Positions 7,141 through 16,085 of a DNA stretch of 64,000 bases are shown here, piece by piece. Source of the stretch: Leeuwenhoekiella sp. (GTDB taxonomy: Bacteria > Bacteroidota > Bacteroidia > Flavobacteriales > Flavobacteriaceae); assembly GCA_002708845.1 (NCBI GenBank), contig PAPI01000027.1, forward strand, positions 1 through 64,000. Reading direction: 5' to 3'. The notes under the pieces were generated by a model that had not been told where the DNA came from, made no database searches, and saw nothing but the letters and a program-made list of their open reading frames with translations. Position numbers and translations under genes: made by a program. Position 1 is the first letter of the stretch. Each line of letters opens with the position of its first letter.

Positions 7141-7188
7141 TATCGTATTTAAAGGCGATAATGGCAAATATCGTATTATAATACGATA
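7141..7188 (-). promoter_or_regulatory. operator-like palindrome pair upstream of satD-like gene
   Basis: Two 20-bp palindromes start 28 bp apart at 7141 (TATCGTATTTAAAGGCGATA) and 7169 (TATCGTATTATAATACGATA, a perfect palindrome). They begin 11 bp upstream of the SatD-like start codon, so a bound protein would block transcription or initiation. Probable target: the helix-turn-helix protein encoded next to it. Confidence 0.65.
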
Positions 7189-7262
7189 ATTGCAAATATT
7201 TGAGTTTTTGGTTTACCTTTTTAATAATAATCCATTAACGCTTAATCATTAAAAAGCCCAAT

Positions 7263-7310
7263 TATCGTATCCAAAGACAATAAATCGAATTATCGTATTT
7301 AAAAACGATA
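7263..7310 (-). promoter_or_regulatory. second operator-like palindrome pair
   Basis: Copies at 7263 (TATCGTATCCAAAGACAATA) and 7291 (TATCGTATTTAAAAACGATA) repeat the 28-bp spacing of the pair at 7141. They lie between the ggt stop codon and the SatD-like gene, 130-180 bp upstream of the latter. Confidence 0.6.
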
Positions 7311-7313
7311 AAA

Positions 7314-9050
7314 CTAATAGCCTATAGCCGTATCATCTCCCCGGCGGTCTGCACCGCCTTCGAGGGTTCCGTCCGGTAAAACCAAAACACCATCTACTTT
7401 CCCTAAAATAACGCTGTTTTCTTGTCGTATCTGGTAGCCTTTCGCCGCCAGGCTATCTAATAAGGATTTACCAAAAGCATCTGGTTCAAAGGTCACCACG
7501 TCGGGTAACCATTGGTGGTGAAAACGGGGAGCATCTACCGCCTCCTGCATACCCATATCAAAATCAGCGACATTTAAAATCGTTTGCAACACCGAAGTAA
7601 TAATGGTCGATCCGCCCGGAGTACCCACAGTCATCCAAAGTTTGCCGTCTTTTTCTACGATAGTGGGCGTCATCGAGCTTAGCATGCGTTTTTGAGGTTC
7701 GATCTTGTTAGCCGCCGCGCCGATAAGACCAAACATATTGGGCACACCGGGTTTTACGCTAAAATCGTCCATCTCGTTATTGAGGAAAAATCCCAGTTCG
7801 TCTGCAAATAGCTTAGAACCATAGGCACCGTTAAGGGTTGTGGTGAGCGCCACCGCGTTACCAAATTGATCTACAATAGAAAAATGCGTGGTTTCCATAG
7901 ACTCATAGCCGGGGATCACACCGTGTTCTACTTCAGAAGAAGGCGTAGCCTCCTCAAAACTGAAGTTCTCCATACGCTGCGCTGCGTATTGCGCACTAAT
8001 AAGGGTCTCAATAGGTATATCATTAAAATCAGGATCGCCCAGAAAAAAGCTGCGGTCGGCATAGGCGCGGCGTTCCGCTTCGGTAATGACCTGAATGCTT
8101 TTTAACGAATTGTGACCAAATTCACTCAGCTCGTAAGGTTCTATCATCTTAAAAATCTGAGCCAGACACACCCCGCCGCTTGAAGGCGGGGGCATCCCGA
8201 TAACTCTTAGATTTTTATAGGTAGAAACGATAGGATTACGCCAGACGGCTTCATAGTTTTTAAGATCTTCCAGCGTGATAATTCCGCCGTGTTTCTGCAT
8301 AAAGTCAACCAACTTTTGAGCGGTTTCACCTTCGTAAAACTCCTCTCTTCCGTTTTGAGCGATACGTCTTAGGGTAGCAGCCAGCACCGGGTTTTTAATG
8401 GTGTCGCCCGCCTTGATCTTAAGGCTGTCGCTTTCGCGAAAACCAGTAGAATACAGGGTTTTAATCCCGTTAATGCTGTCAAATACTGCGGCATAATTAT
8501 GATACCGATTCCATTGATTTTCGGTAATCACATAACCTTTTTCAGCCAGTTCAATTACCGGTTCAAGAATTTCGGACATAGGCATAGAACCCAGTTTTTC
8601 GTGAATGGCAAACATCCCGGCGATTGTGCCGGGTACACCCACGGCCAGCGCTCCTTCACGACTCAGGGAGTCTATGGCATTGCCGTTTTCGTCCAGGTAC
8701 ATATCTGAAGTTGCCGCCATAGGTGCTTTTTCCCGGTAGTCAATGCTGCCAATTTCGCCATCAGCCTTTCGGTAGACCATAAAACCACCACCGCCCAGAC
8801 TTCCGGCAAAAGGGTAGGTGACGTTGAGCGCCATATCAACGCCTATAAGGGCGTCAAAGGCATTGCCACCTTTTTTAAGGATTTCAGCACCTATTCGCGA
8901 AGCTTCTTCCCGGGCCGATACGACCATAATGCTGTCTGCCAGTTTTCCGCGTTGAATAGTTCGGGCTTGCTTTTGCTCGGTTTTACAGGAGTTAAAGACC
9001 AGAATAAAAGTCAATATAAATCCAAAAGGTTTCAGCATTCTAAAATTCAT
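7314..9050 (-). CDS. ggt: gamma-glutamyltransferase
   Basis: 578 residues from the ATG at 9050; this start leaves a 4-bp gap to the preceding gene, whereas the longer frame from 9083 would overlap it. A lipoprotein signal ends in LVFNSC, so the enzyme is anchored outside the inner membrane. It cleaves glutathione and other gamma-glutamyl compounds in the periplasm. The nucleophile Thr is in METTHFS about residue 388, where the precursor self-cleaves into large and small subunits; the remaining 190 residues match the usual small subunit. The glycine-rich GTPGGS motif is present. Likely cotranscribed with the ACP phosphodiesterase gene. Confidence 0.93.
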   Translation of the reverse strand: MNFRMLKPFGFILTFILVFNSCKTEQKQARTIQRGKLADSIMVVSAREEASRIGAEILKKGGNAFDALIGVDMALNVTYPFAGSLGGGGFMVYRKADGEIGSIDYREKAPMAATSDMYLDENGNAIDSLSREGALAVGVPGTIAGMFAIHEKLGSMPMSEILEPVIELAEKGYVITENQWNRYHNYAAVFDSINGIKTLYSTGFRESDSLKIKAGDTIKNPVLAATLRRIAQNGREEFYEGETAQKLVDFMQKHGGIITLEDLKNYEAVWRNPIVSTYKNLRVIGMPPPSSGGVCLAQIFKMIEPYELSEFGHNSLKSIQVITEAERRAYADRSFFLGDPDFNDIPIETLISAQYAAQRMENFSFEEATPSSEVEHGVIPGYESMETTHFSIVDQFGNAVALTTTLNGAYGSKLFADELGFFLNNEMDDFSVKPGVPNMFGLIGAAANKIEPQKRMLSSMTPTIVEKDGKLWMTVGTPGGSTIITSVLQTILNVADFDMGMQEAVDAPRFHHQWLPDVVTFEPDAFGKSLLDSLAAKGYQIRQENSVILGKVDGVLVLPDGTLEGGADRRGDDTAIGY

Positions 9051-9054
9051 ACAT

Positions 9055-9666
9055 TCAGGTATTTGTGTCGGGAAATTCAGCATTCAATTCACTTAATCGT
9101 TGTGCAGAGAAGGTGCGGAGCTCTTCAAAAAAGCTTGTGAATTCGTTTTCAAAATCGGTATAATGTTCCTGCAGGTCTTCAACGGCACGATCCATCCCGC
9201 TGCGGTTGCGGGTACGCCGGTTCATATTGTAAAGCACCGTAGCAATACCGCTAATTTTGGCATAACTCAGCAACCAATTGTCTGCAATCATATGCGGAAT
9301 CATATGCTGTATGGAGTTGGTTAACAGGTCGTAATGCCGGTCGAGGCTGTCGTAAAACTCTTCTATATAATCAGCAAGCGGAACATCAGAATAAGTGTGC
9401 CAGTTTTTGGCTAAAAAATGATCATACAGAATATCAACAATTACCCCGCTGTAATGACTGTATTTGGCGTGTAGCCGTCGCGTGCTTTGGCGTACAATTG
9501 GATGACCATCGGTAAACGTATCGATACTGCGGTGAAGTAAAATTCCTTTTTTTAGCCGGGGGCCAAATTCTTTATACTGCTTTCCTTTAATGCCGTCTGC
9601 CATAAAATTGCCCAGCGTGACGAGTTCGTCGTCGCCCGAAAGATAGATGTGTGCCAAAAAATTCAT
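9055..9666 (-). CDS. acyl carrier protein phosphodiesterase family (DUF479)
   Basis: 203 residues, taking the ATG at 9666 (MNFLAHIYLSG) as start; a further five codons upstream are open but poor. The sequence matches the AcpH family: FMADGIKGKQ, LHRSIDTFTDGHP and VDILYDHFLAKNW contain the metal-binding His and Asp residues of an HD-like fold. The known enzyme removes phosphopantetheine from acyl carrier protein. It precedes ggt by 4 bp with no evident functional link. Confidence 0.85.
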   Translation of the reverse strand: MNFLAHIYLSGDDELVTLGNFMADGIKGKQYKEFGPRLKKGILLHRSIDTFTDGHPIVRQSTRRLHAKYSHYSGVIVDILYDHFLAKNWHTYSDVPLADYIEEFYDSLDRHYDLLTNSIQHMIPHMIADNWLLSYAKISGIATVLYNMNRRTRNRSGMDRAVEDLQEHYTDFENEFTSFFEELRTFSAQRLSELNAEFPDTNT

Positions 9667-9712
9667 TGGTTTAAAATACAAATAATCGGTTTAGGAACGA
9701 CTGCCGTTTGGC

Positions 9713-9720
9713 TATATTTG
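9713..9720 (+). promoter_or_regulatory. Bacteroidota -7 box for glmM
   Basis: TATATTTG, the -7 consensus TAnnTTTG of Bacteroidota sigma factors, about 80 bp before the glmM start. Confidence 0.6.
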
Positions 9721-9800
9721 CGAGTAGCTGGTTTTTCGAAAATCAAAAGATTAAAGATTTCACTGGCAATAGAAATAACAATAAAAATAACGATAGATCG

Positions 9801-11189
9801 ATGACCCTAATCAAATCCATATCAGGAATACGCGGAACCATAGGCGGCAATCCCGGCGATAACCTAACTCCAATTGATGCTGTAAAATTTGCTTCGGCTT
9901 ACGGAAGCTTTATCAAACAGCAGCGCAATAAGTATGAATATCGTGTTGTGGTAGGGCGCGATGCCCGGCTAAGTGGCGAAATGCTGCAGCAGCTGGTGAT
10001 GCAAACCCTGGTGGGAATGGGGATTCACGTGATTGATTTGGATTTATCAACTACGCCTACGGTGGAGCTTGCTGTAAAACTGGAACACGCCGATGGCGGA
10101 ATTATTCTTACCGCTTCGCACAATCCCAAACAATGGAATGCCCTAAAATTACTCGACAAAAACGGGGAATTTCTCAATGCTGAAGCGGGTGCTAAAATCC
10201 TGGAGCTGTCAGAATCAGCAGAGCTGAATTTTGCAGAGGTGGATGATTTGGGCGAAATTCAGAAAAACGACGCGTACATCGATATTCATATCGATGAAGT
10301 CTTGGATCTCGAACTCGTAGATGAAGACGCGATTAAAGCAGCCAAATTTAAGATTGTGGTAGACGGTGTCAATTCAACGGGAGGGATTGCTATCCCGATG
10401 TTACTCGATCGACTCGGGGTGCATACGGTAAAGTTGTATTGTGAACCCAACGGGAAGTTTCCCCACAATCCAGAGCCTTTAAAGGAACATTTGGGCGATA
10501 TCTGTGCTTTGGTAAAAGAAGAAAACGCCGATTTGGGAATTGTGGTTGATCCTGATGTAGACCGGCTTGCTTTTATTGATGAGACCGGCGAAATGTTTGG
10601 TGAAGAGTACACACTGGTAGCCTGTGCCGATTATGTTTTGGGCGAAAATCCCGGCGCAACTGTATCTAATTTAAGTTCGTCGCGCGCCTTGCGGGATGTT
10701 ACTTTGAAGCACGGTGGTACCTATCACGCGGCTGCTGTAGGCGAGGTTAATGTAGTATCTAAAATGAAAGAAGTAGGTGCCGTAATTGGTGGTGAAGGTA
10801 ATGGCGGTATCATTTATCCCGAGTCGCATTACGGGCGTGATGCTTTAGTAGGTGTAGCCCTGTTTTTGACGCATCTCGCAAAGCGAAAGCAAAAAGTAAG
10901 CGAATTACGTGCGAGTTATCCGGCTTATTTTATGAGTAAAAAGAAAATTGAATTGACACCCGGACTGGATGTAGACGGAATTTTAAAAGTAGTCGCCGAA
11001 AATCACAAATCCGAAGAAATCAATACGATTGACGGGGTGAAAATCGATTTTGAAAAACATTGGGTGCACCTGCGTAAATCAAATACGGAACCCATAATTC
11101 GCATTTATACGGAAGCACCGTCACAAACTGAAGCAGACCAAATCGCTGACGATATGATTGCTGAGATAAAAGGTATAGCGGGGATTTAG
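9801..11189 (+). CDS. glmM: phosphoglucosamine mutase
   Basis: 462 residues from the ATG at 9801 (MTLIKSISGIRGTIGG); the frame is open from 9708, but those codons include the promoter and an AAC/AAT-rich low-complexity stretch. It interconverts glucosamine-6-P and glucosamine-1-P for peptidoglycan and lipopolysaccharide precursors. The phosphoserine is Ser106 in TASHNP, the metal loop is DPDVDR (about residue 250), the sugar loop GEGNGG, and the C-terminal phosphate loop RKSNTEP. Length and motifs are normal for the alpha-D-phosphohexomutase family as found in Bacteroidota. Monocistronic, with its own promoter. Confidence 0.9.
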   Translation: MTLIKSISGIRGTIGGNPGDNLTPIDAVKFASAYGSFIKQQRNKYEYRVVVGRDARLSGEMLQQLVMQTLVGMGIHVIDLDLSTTPTVELAVKLEHADGGIILTASHNPKQWNALKLLDKNGEFLNAEAGAKILELSESAELNFAEVDDLGEIQKNDAYIDIHIDEVLDLELVDEDAIKAAKFKIVVDGVNSTGGIAIPMLLDRLGVHTVKLYCEPNGKFPHNPEPLKEHLGDICALVKEENADLGIVVDPDVDRLAFIDETGEMFGEEYTLVACADYVLGENPGATVSNLSSSRALRDVTLKHGGTYHAAAVGEVNVVSKMKEVGAVIGGEGNGGIIYPESHYGRDALVGVALFLTHLAKRKQKVSELRASYPAYFMSKKKIELTPGLDVDGILKVVAENHKSEEINTIDGVKIDFEKHWVHLRKSNTEPIIRIYTEAPSQTEADQIADDMIAEIKGIAGI

Positions 11190-11233
11190 TTGACAGCCGG
11201 TGAAAAATTAGAAATACGAAATACGAATTCACT

Positions 11234-11270
11234 TAAAACCCGAATAACAATAACAATAACAATAACAATA
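11234..11270. repeat. AATAAC microsatellite
   Basis: About four and a half tandem copies of AATAAC just downstream of glmM. A degenerate version of the same AAT/AAC pattern lies at 9768-9795, just upstream of the glmM start. Confidence 0.7.
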
Positions 11271-11289
11271 AGAATAGCAATACTAATAA

Positions 11290-12159
11290 CTACTCCGCGT
11301 GCTTAAACCGCTTGTGCGTCCACAGATAGTATTGCGGGGCCTTGCGAATTTGTGTTTCCAGGTTTTGAATAAAGATATCCGTAATCTGATAATCGGGTAG
11401 GGAAGCAGGATCTTCGGTTATTACTTCAAAGCGGGCTTTGTAATAGCCGCGTTTTACTTTGTCAACGGCGAGATAGAGTACAGGCATATTTTCCGATTTT
11501 GCGAGGCGTTCAACACCGGTAAAAAAGGGAACATTCTGACCTAAAAACTCCGTACAGTATTGGTTTTTACGCGATTTTGGGGATTGATCTGCTATAAACG
11601 CATAAGTTGCCATTTCGCCTTTACGCTGTTTTTTGCGAATGATCAATGTGGCTTCTTTGTTGTTGATAAGTTCTGAATTCCATTTTTTACGGATGCGCTG
11701 CACCAAGGCATCAAAGCGTTTGTTTTTAATGCGCTTATAGATTCCATAACCCGTATAGTCAAAGTAGAACTGCAAGGCTGTAAGCCACTCATAGCTGGCG
11801 TAATGGCCCATCATGATCAGGGAGCTCCGCTTTTCGGCTTCAAGCTTGTAGATGATATTCAGGTCATCAATGACAAAGCGTTGTTTTAATTCTTCGGCAG
11901 AAATAGAAATAGACTTAATCATCTCCAGAAACATATCACACATATGCTTGTAAAAGTCTTTTTCAATCTGTTTCAATTCGGCTTCCGATTTTTCCGGAAA
12001 AGCTGTTTTTAAATTGAACGTAACTGTTTTTCGGCGATAGCCAACTAAATAATACACCAATGCATAAGCCCCGTCTGAGACCAGATAAAACAGCCTCCAG
12101 GGTAACTTAGAGATGCACCATAAGAGCGGATAAACCAACCAAAATACAAGTCCTTGCAT
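11290..12159 (-). CDS. lysophospholipid / lipid A type acyltransferase (LpxL/HtrB family)
   Basis: 289 residues from the ATG at 12159 (MQGLVFWLVYPLLW); 15 codons further upstream are open but hydrophilic and begin before the membrane anchor. One N-terminal membrane helix and the HX4E catalytic motif His119-Glu124 (HYASYE) place it in the LpxL/LpxM family, which transfers acyl chains onto lipid A or related lipids at the inner face of the cytoplasmic membrane. The later FIADQSPK block is also typical. Divergent from the rhomboid gene with overlapping promoters. Confidence 0.85.
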   Translation of the reverse strand: MQGLVFWLVYPLLWCISKLPWRLFYLVSDGAYALVYYLVGYRRKTVTFNLKTAFPEKSEAELKQIEKDFYKHMCDMFLEMIKSISISAEELKQRFVIDDLNIIYKLEAEKRSSLIMMGHYASYEWLTALQFYFDYTGYGIYKRIKNKRFDALVQRIRKKWNSELINNKEATLIIRKKQRKGEMATYAFIADQSPKSRKNQYCTEFLGQNVPFFTGVERLAKSENMPVLYLAVDKVKRGYYKARFEVITEDPASLPDYQITDIFIQNLETQIRKAPQYYLWTHKRFKHAE

Positions 12160-12265
12160 CAGCAAATCATTTTCAAGAGAAAGGCAGTAACAGTCTATTT
12201 TCAACTGGTACGAAAATGGTACAAACCTATTGTAAATCGCTACTGTTCTGCTCGCTTTTAGTGCG

Positions 12266-12283
12266 CAAATATAGGTATATTTG
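12266..12283. promoter_or_regulatory. divergent -7 boxes
   Basis: TATATTTG occurs on the minus strand at 12266-12273 (towards the acyltransferase) and on the plus strand at 12276-12283 (towards the rhomboid gene), separated by 2 bp. The two promoters must overlap, so polymerase cannot occupy both at once. Confidence 0.6.
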
Positions 12284-12303
12284 AAGCTTAAACTCGAGCA
12301 TTT

Positions 12304-12954
12304 ATGGGGGATTTAAACCTGGTAACCTTAATCGTGATTGGTATCAACGTACTGATCTCAATGAAAGGCTTTAACGATTATTCATTTTTTGAAAAATATA
12401 AATTCAATACGGGAGCTGTGCGGCGCGGGGAACAGATACGCATACTGTCTTCCGGATTTTTGCACGTAAGTACCGCGCATTTATTTTTCAATATGCTGAC
12501 GCTTTATTTTTTCGCACCCATAGTTGTGACTATGTTAGGCAATTGGGAGTTTGTGATCATTTATTTGGGGAGCTTAATTCTGGGCAACCTGCTTTCCTAT
12601 TACTTTCACAAAGATGAGTATCACTATTCTGCGGTAGGAGCGAGTGGGGCGGTTTCGGGGATTTTGTATGCCGCTATTTTGCTACAACCCGATATGAGCT
12701 TATATATGTTTTTTATACCTGTGCCTATTCCTGCTTATATTTTTGGTATTGGGTATTTGCTGTATTCGATCTACGGGATGCGGGCCAATAATGACAACAT
12801 TGGTCACGATGCGCATTTTGGCGGGGCGGTAGGCGGTTATGTTATTACGCTGTTAATGGCACCTATACTGCTTCAGATCAACACGCTGATGGTGGGATTG
12901 TTAGCGATTCCCATCATTGTTTTATTTGTGTTAAACAAGACCGGAAAGATTTAG
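12304..12954 (+). CDS. rhomboid family intramembrane serine protease
   Basis: 216 residues with six hydrophobic segments. Catalytic Ser114 is in GASG, the His partner is most likely His171 in HDAHFGG, and HLFFNM (Asn63) supplies the oxyanion site. Rhomboids cleave transmembrane segments of other membrane proteins; substrates cannot be inferred. The 20-bp leader after the -7 box is short. Confidence 0.9.
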   Translation: MGDLNLVTLIVIGINVLISMKGFNDYSFFEKYKFNTGAVRRGEQIRILSSGFLHVSTAHLFFNMLTLYFFAPIVVTMLGNWEFVIIYLGSLILGNLLSYYFHKDEYHYSAVGASGAVSGILYAAILLQPDMSLYMFFIPVPIPAYIFGIGYLLYSIYGMRANNDNIGHDAHFGGAVGGYVITLLMAPILLQINTLMVGLLAIPIIVLFVLNKTGKI

Positions 12955-13057
12955 TGGCATAGCTCTTGCTTTTAACTTTGACATCAAACAACCGCAATTG
13001 CCAGATCTGAATATTAGATTTAGGATTGCTGAAAAACTAAATACAAAAACTAAAAGC

Positions 13058-13738
13058 ATGAAAACGATTTTAATTTTAGCCTTAACAGCTATGACAACAG
13101 CAGCAAGCGCACAACAAATTCAACCTACCGTGAGTGTAACTGGTGAGGGCAAAGTAATTGCCGTACCTGATGAAGTTACTATACGTATGGGAGTTCAAAA
13201 TGAAGGTAAAGACTCTAAAGCCGTCAAGATGGAAAATGACGCGGCCGTTGATAAAGTACTCGATTATTTGATCAAAATGGGAATTCCACAAAATCAGGTA
13301 CAGACGCAGTATGTAAACCTGAATAAAAACTACGATTACAACACCAAAACCTATAACTATAACGCCAGTCAGTCTATTTCAGTAGAGCTTAAAGATTTAT
13401 CTAAATACGATAAACTGATGTCTGGTTTGGTAAGCTCTGGAATCAACTCGATTAACGGAGTGAGTTTTTCGTCTTCCAAAATGAAAGAATATGAGGCTGA
13501 AGCCCGTAAAAAAGCAATTTTAGATGCGAAACAAAAAGCCGAAGCTTACGCTGGAGTTTTAGGTCAGAGCATCGGTAAGGCTTTAATGATTGCCGAACAG
13601 GGAACCAGCAGCCCACAACCTCAACCTATGTATAAAATGGCCGTTGCAGAATCTATGGATAGTGGTCGCAATACCATTGCTCCCGGTGAGATTACCGTAA
13701 CAGCTAACATACAGGTAAGTTTCGCACTTATTGACTAG
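13058..13738 (+). CDS. SIMPL domain (DUF541) secreted protein
   Basis: 226 residues from the ATG at 13058, which gives a clean signal peptide (MKTILILALTAMTTAASAQ); the longer frame from 12998 adds 20 residues that would bury it. The mature part has the SIMPL/DUF541 features VTGEGKVIAVPDEV near the start and ARKKAILDAKQKAEAYA in the middle. Family members are periplasmic or outer membrane associated and of uncertain role; some are linked to oxidative-stress protection. Confidence 0.85.
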   Translation: MKTILILALTAMTTAASAQQIQPTVSVTGEGKVIAVPDEVTIRMGVQNEGKDSKAVKMENDAAVDKVLDYLIKMGIPQNQVQTQYVNLNKNYDYNTKTYNYNASQSISVELKDLSKYDKLMSGLVSSGINSINGVSFSSSKMKEYEAEARKKAILDAKQKAEAYAGVLGQSIGKALMIAEQGTSSPQPQPMYKMAVAESMDSGRNTIAPGEITVTANIQVSFALID

Positions 13739-13760
13739 TCAATAAAATACCAGTATTTCT

Positions 13761-13802
13761 AAGAAACATCCCGTAAGAAACATCCCGTAAGAAACATCCC
13801 GA
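13761..13802. repeat. three tandem copies of a 14-bp unit
   Basis: AAGAAACATCCCGT is repeated three times without spacers (the third copy ends GA), directly before the terminator hairpin at 13801. Confidence 0.85.
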
Positions 13803-13833
13803 AGGACCTATAAATCTCGTTTATAGGTCCTTC
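13801..13833. terminator. bidirectional terminator hairpin
   Basis: 14-bp perfect stem GAAGGACCTATAAA / TTTATAGGTCCTTC with loop TCTCG between convergent genes. The stem overlaps the last eight codons of the leftward acetyltransferase gene. Confidence 0.8.
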
Positions 13834-14926
13834 TTCGTTTGTGTAGTTTGTGATCGTATTTTTTCCACAACTGTTGAATGGCCTTGTTTTCTTCAAGTTC
13901 CGGGTTGGTCTCAACCTGGGTAATTCCGTTTGCGGAGAATAAATCCTGCATCGCCTGAAAAATCGCGGCGGTAACCCCTTTACCCTGATATTCGGGGTCA
14001 ATCCCAATCAGATAAAAAGCAGCGGTATCGTTTTTGTTACGGGCTTTTAAAAGATGAATAAATCCAAAAGGCCACAGGCTGCCATTTGCCTTTTTAAGGG
14101 CTTTGCTGAAAGAAGGCATCGTTATGGCAAAAGCGATTAGTTTACCTTCGGCATCTTCAATACATTTTATATAATGTGGATTGATGTATTTGATGTACTT
14201 ATCCTTATAATGATCAATCTGATATTGCTGAATAGGAACAAAGGTGCTGAGCTCATTATAGGTTTTATTAAGCAGCCCAAACATATCATCTACATAGGGT
14301 AAAATCTCTTTGCTGTTGTTAAAATGAATGAGTTTCAGCTTATAGCGCTCTACGATAATACGGGCAAATTTCTCCACTTTTTCAGGAGATTTTTCAGGAA
14401 TCTGAATTTCATATTCTACCCATTCTGAAGCTTTCTCAAAGTTGAGTTTTTCAAAATGCTCCTTGTAGTACGGGTAGTTGTACCAGGTAATCATCGTATT
14501 GAGGTATTCAAAACCTTCAATGAGCATCCCGGCTTTTTCCATATTGCTAAAGCCTACCGGACCTTCAATCCATTGCAGGTTATGAGCACGTCCTATTTCT
14601 TCAATCTTTGCTATCAGGGCTTTGGTAACCTCAAGGTCATCAATGGCATCGTACCAGCCAAAACGCATCTTGGGTTTTCCCTGCTCATTAATCTCAATAT
14701 GATTTATGATAGCAGCGATACGTCCTACCGGCTTTCCATTTTTTAAAGCCAGAAAAAATCGCGCCTCAGCGTTTTTAAATACCGGGTTTTTCTCGGGATC
14801 CATACTTTCAAGCTCGTCGTTGATAAGCGGGGGAACCCAGTTGGTTTCTTTATCATAAATAGAAAACGGGAATTTGACGAATTGTCGCAATTCCTTTTTT
14901 GTTTTCATTTCTTTGATTGTAATCAT
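13808..14926 (-). CDS. GNAT-like N-acetyltransferase family protein
   Basis: 372 residues, cytoplasmic. The C-terminal third has a GNAT acetyl-CoA loop (IGIDPEYQGKGVTAAIF, about residues 308-324), and the N-terminal part (GKPVGRIAAIINH) looks like a second, degenerate GNAT fold, so it is a two-domain member. Length fits the uncharacterised acetyltransferase-like family common in Bacteroidota. Substrate unknown. The final codons form one arm of the terminator hairpin. Confidence 0.75.
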   Translation of the reverse strand: MITIKEMKTKKELRQFVKFPFSIYDKETNWVPPLINDELESMDPEKNPVFKNAEARFFLALKNGKPVGRIAAIINHIEINEQGKPKMRFGWYDAIDDLEVTKALIAKIEEIGRAHNLQWIEGPVGFSNMEKAGMLIEGFEYLNTMITWYNYPYYKEHFEKLNFEKASEWVEYEIQIPEKSPEKVEKFARIIVERYKLKLIHFNNSKEILPYVDDMFGLLNKTYNELSTFVPIQQYQIDHYKDKYIKYINPHYIKCIEDAEGKLIAFAITMPSFSKALKKANGSLWPFGFIHLLKARNKNDTAAFYLIGIDPEYQGKGVTAAIFQAMQDLFSANGITQVETNPELEENKAIQQLWKKYDHKLHKRRRTYKRDL

Positions 14927-14961
14927 CTCGTATACTCTAGGGTGTAAAAGTAACCGTATTT

Positions 14962-15852
14962 TTAGTTATTGGGAAGTAATTGATCGTTTCGATGAAAATC
15001 TAATCGGTACGATACGCCCAGACCCAACTGCCTGCGTCTCGGTGTTTCTTTAAAATTTATCAATGCGTTGACATCAACCTGTAAATCTTTGGTGATTAAA
15101 TAGGCTGCACCAAAACGAAATAAGTCATCGGCATAAATATCACTTATTATCACCTGTACTTCTGCAAATGCAGCTAATTTAGGGTTAAACGAATGGGTCA
15201 TTGTGGTAATCCACGCTTTGGTGGGATAATCGGTTAAAAATTGATCGTAGATAAAATTGTTTACCCATACCCAGTGACCCCAGTTGTGTTGGGTAATCGC
15301 CATAATTTTAGGTGAAAAACCTGCCTGACTTTCGGGTAAAAAGGGATTGTTGTTTCGATATACATAATTGGCTCCAGAGAAAACCGAAACCGCCGGAATA
15401 AGCGTCCGCCATTTAAATGCACGATTGGCGTGGTAACTGTATACGTTTATTTTTTCGGTGTAATTTTTATAGGGATCGTAGAGCAGGTATTTAACGCCGG
15501 CATTTATTATAGGAAAACCACTTTGGCTGTAGGGATCGGCATTGCCTGCAGTTGGGGTTATGTTTTCGTGTAAATATGTACCTGAAAAATTAAATTCTAA
15601 TTGCTCTCTGATAGCTCCATAGCGCAGTTGAAATTCGGTGCCCCAGTTTTCGGTTTCGGTAAACAGCAGGTTGTGTGCTTCCCTGCCTAAAGTCGCACCT
15701 ATTTCAGCCTGAAAAACTCCTGTTCCCACGGCAAAGGCACCTTGAGACTGGCCCGGGCGGTTGGAGTTAAGCGTTTCGGTATACTGTGCCTGTGCCGTTA
15801 AGCCTGCAAAAACCAACAGCACAAGAGTCATATAACTGAATTTCACCTTCAT
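14962..15852 (-). CDS. outer membrane transporter-like protein (MetA-pathway/phenol type)
   Basis: 296 residues with a signal peptide ending in AQAQ near residue 22. The rest alternates beta strands typical of an outer membrane barrel (FQAEIGATLG, NFSGTYLHEN, LGVSYRLDF at the C-terminus). The opening TETLNSNRPGQSQGAFAVG matches the putative MetA-pathway-of-phenol-degradation transporter family (PF13557). In Bacteroidota these are found without phenol pathways, so the name should not be read as function. Confidence 0.7.
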   Translation of the reverse strand: MKVKFSYMTLVLLVFAGLTAQAQYTETLNSNRPGQSQGAFAVGTGVFQAEIGATLGREAHNLLFTETENWGTEFQLRYGAIREQLEFNFSGTYLHENITPTAGNADPYSQSGFPIINAGVKYLLYDPYKNYTEKINVYSYHANRAFKWRTLIPAVSVFSGANYVYRNNNPFLPESQAGFSPKIMAITQHNWGHWVWVNNFIYDQFLTDYPTKAWITTMTHSFNPKLAAFAEVQVIISDIYADDLFRFGAAYLITKDLQVDVNALINFKETPRRRQLGLGVSYRLDFHRNDQLLPNN

Positions 15853-16085
15853 TAGAGGGGTATATTTAAGGATTTGACAAAATTAGGTGCTAATCTCACA
15901 AACATACTGTAAAAATTACAGATAGCCTAAAGGCCACTGGGTCTGTTTACCCTACTTTTTTAGTCTTTTTTTAAGCTCAAACAAATGCCTTATAGTTACT
16001 TTTACACCTTGTTTTGTGAAACTTAAAGCCGTTTTAGGCAATAAGTAATACACAACCCTGGTTAGCTATTTTAAAATACCTCAGA

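Noticed and set aside
13761-13802. Three tandem repeats as a CRISPR fragment
   Set aside because: The units are 14 bp and directly adjacent with no spacers, and no cas genes are near.
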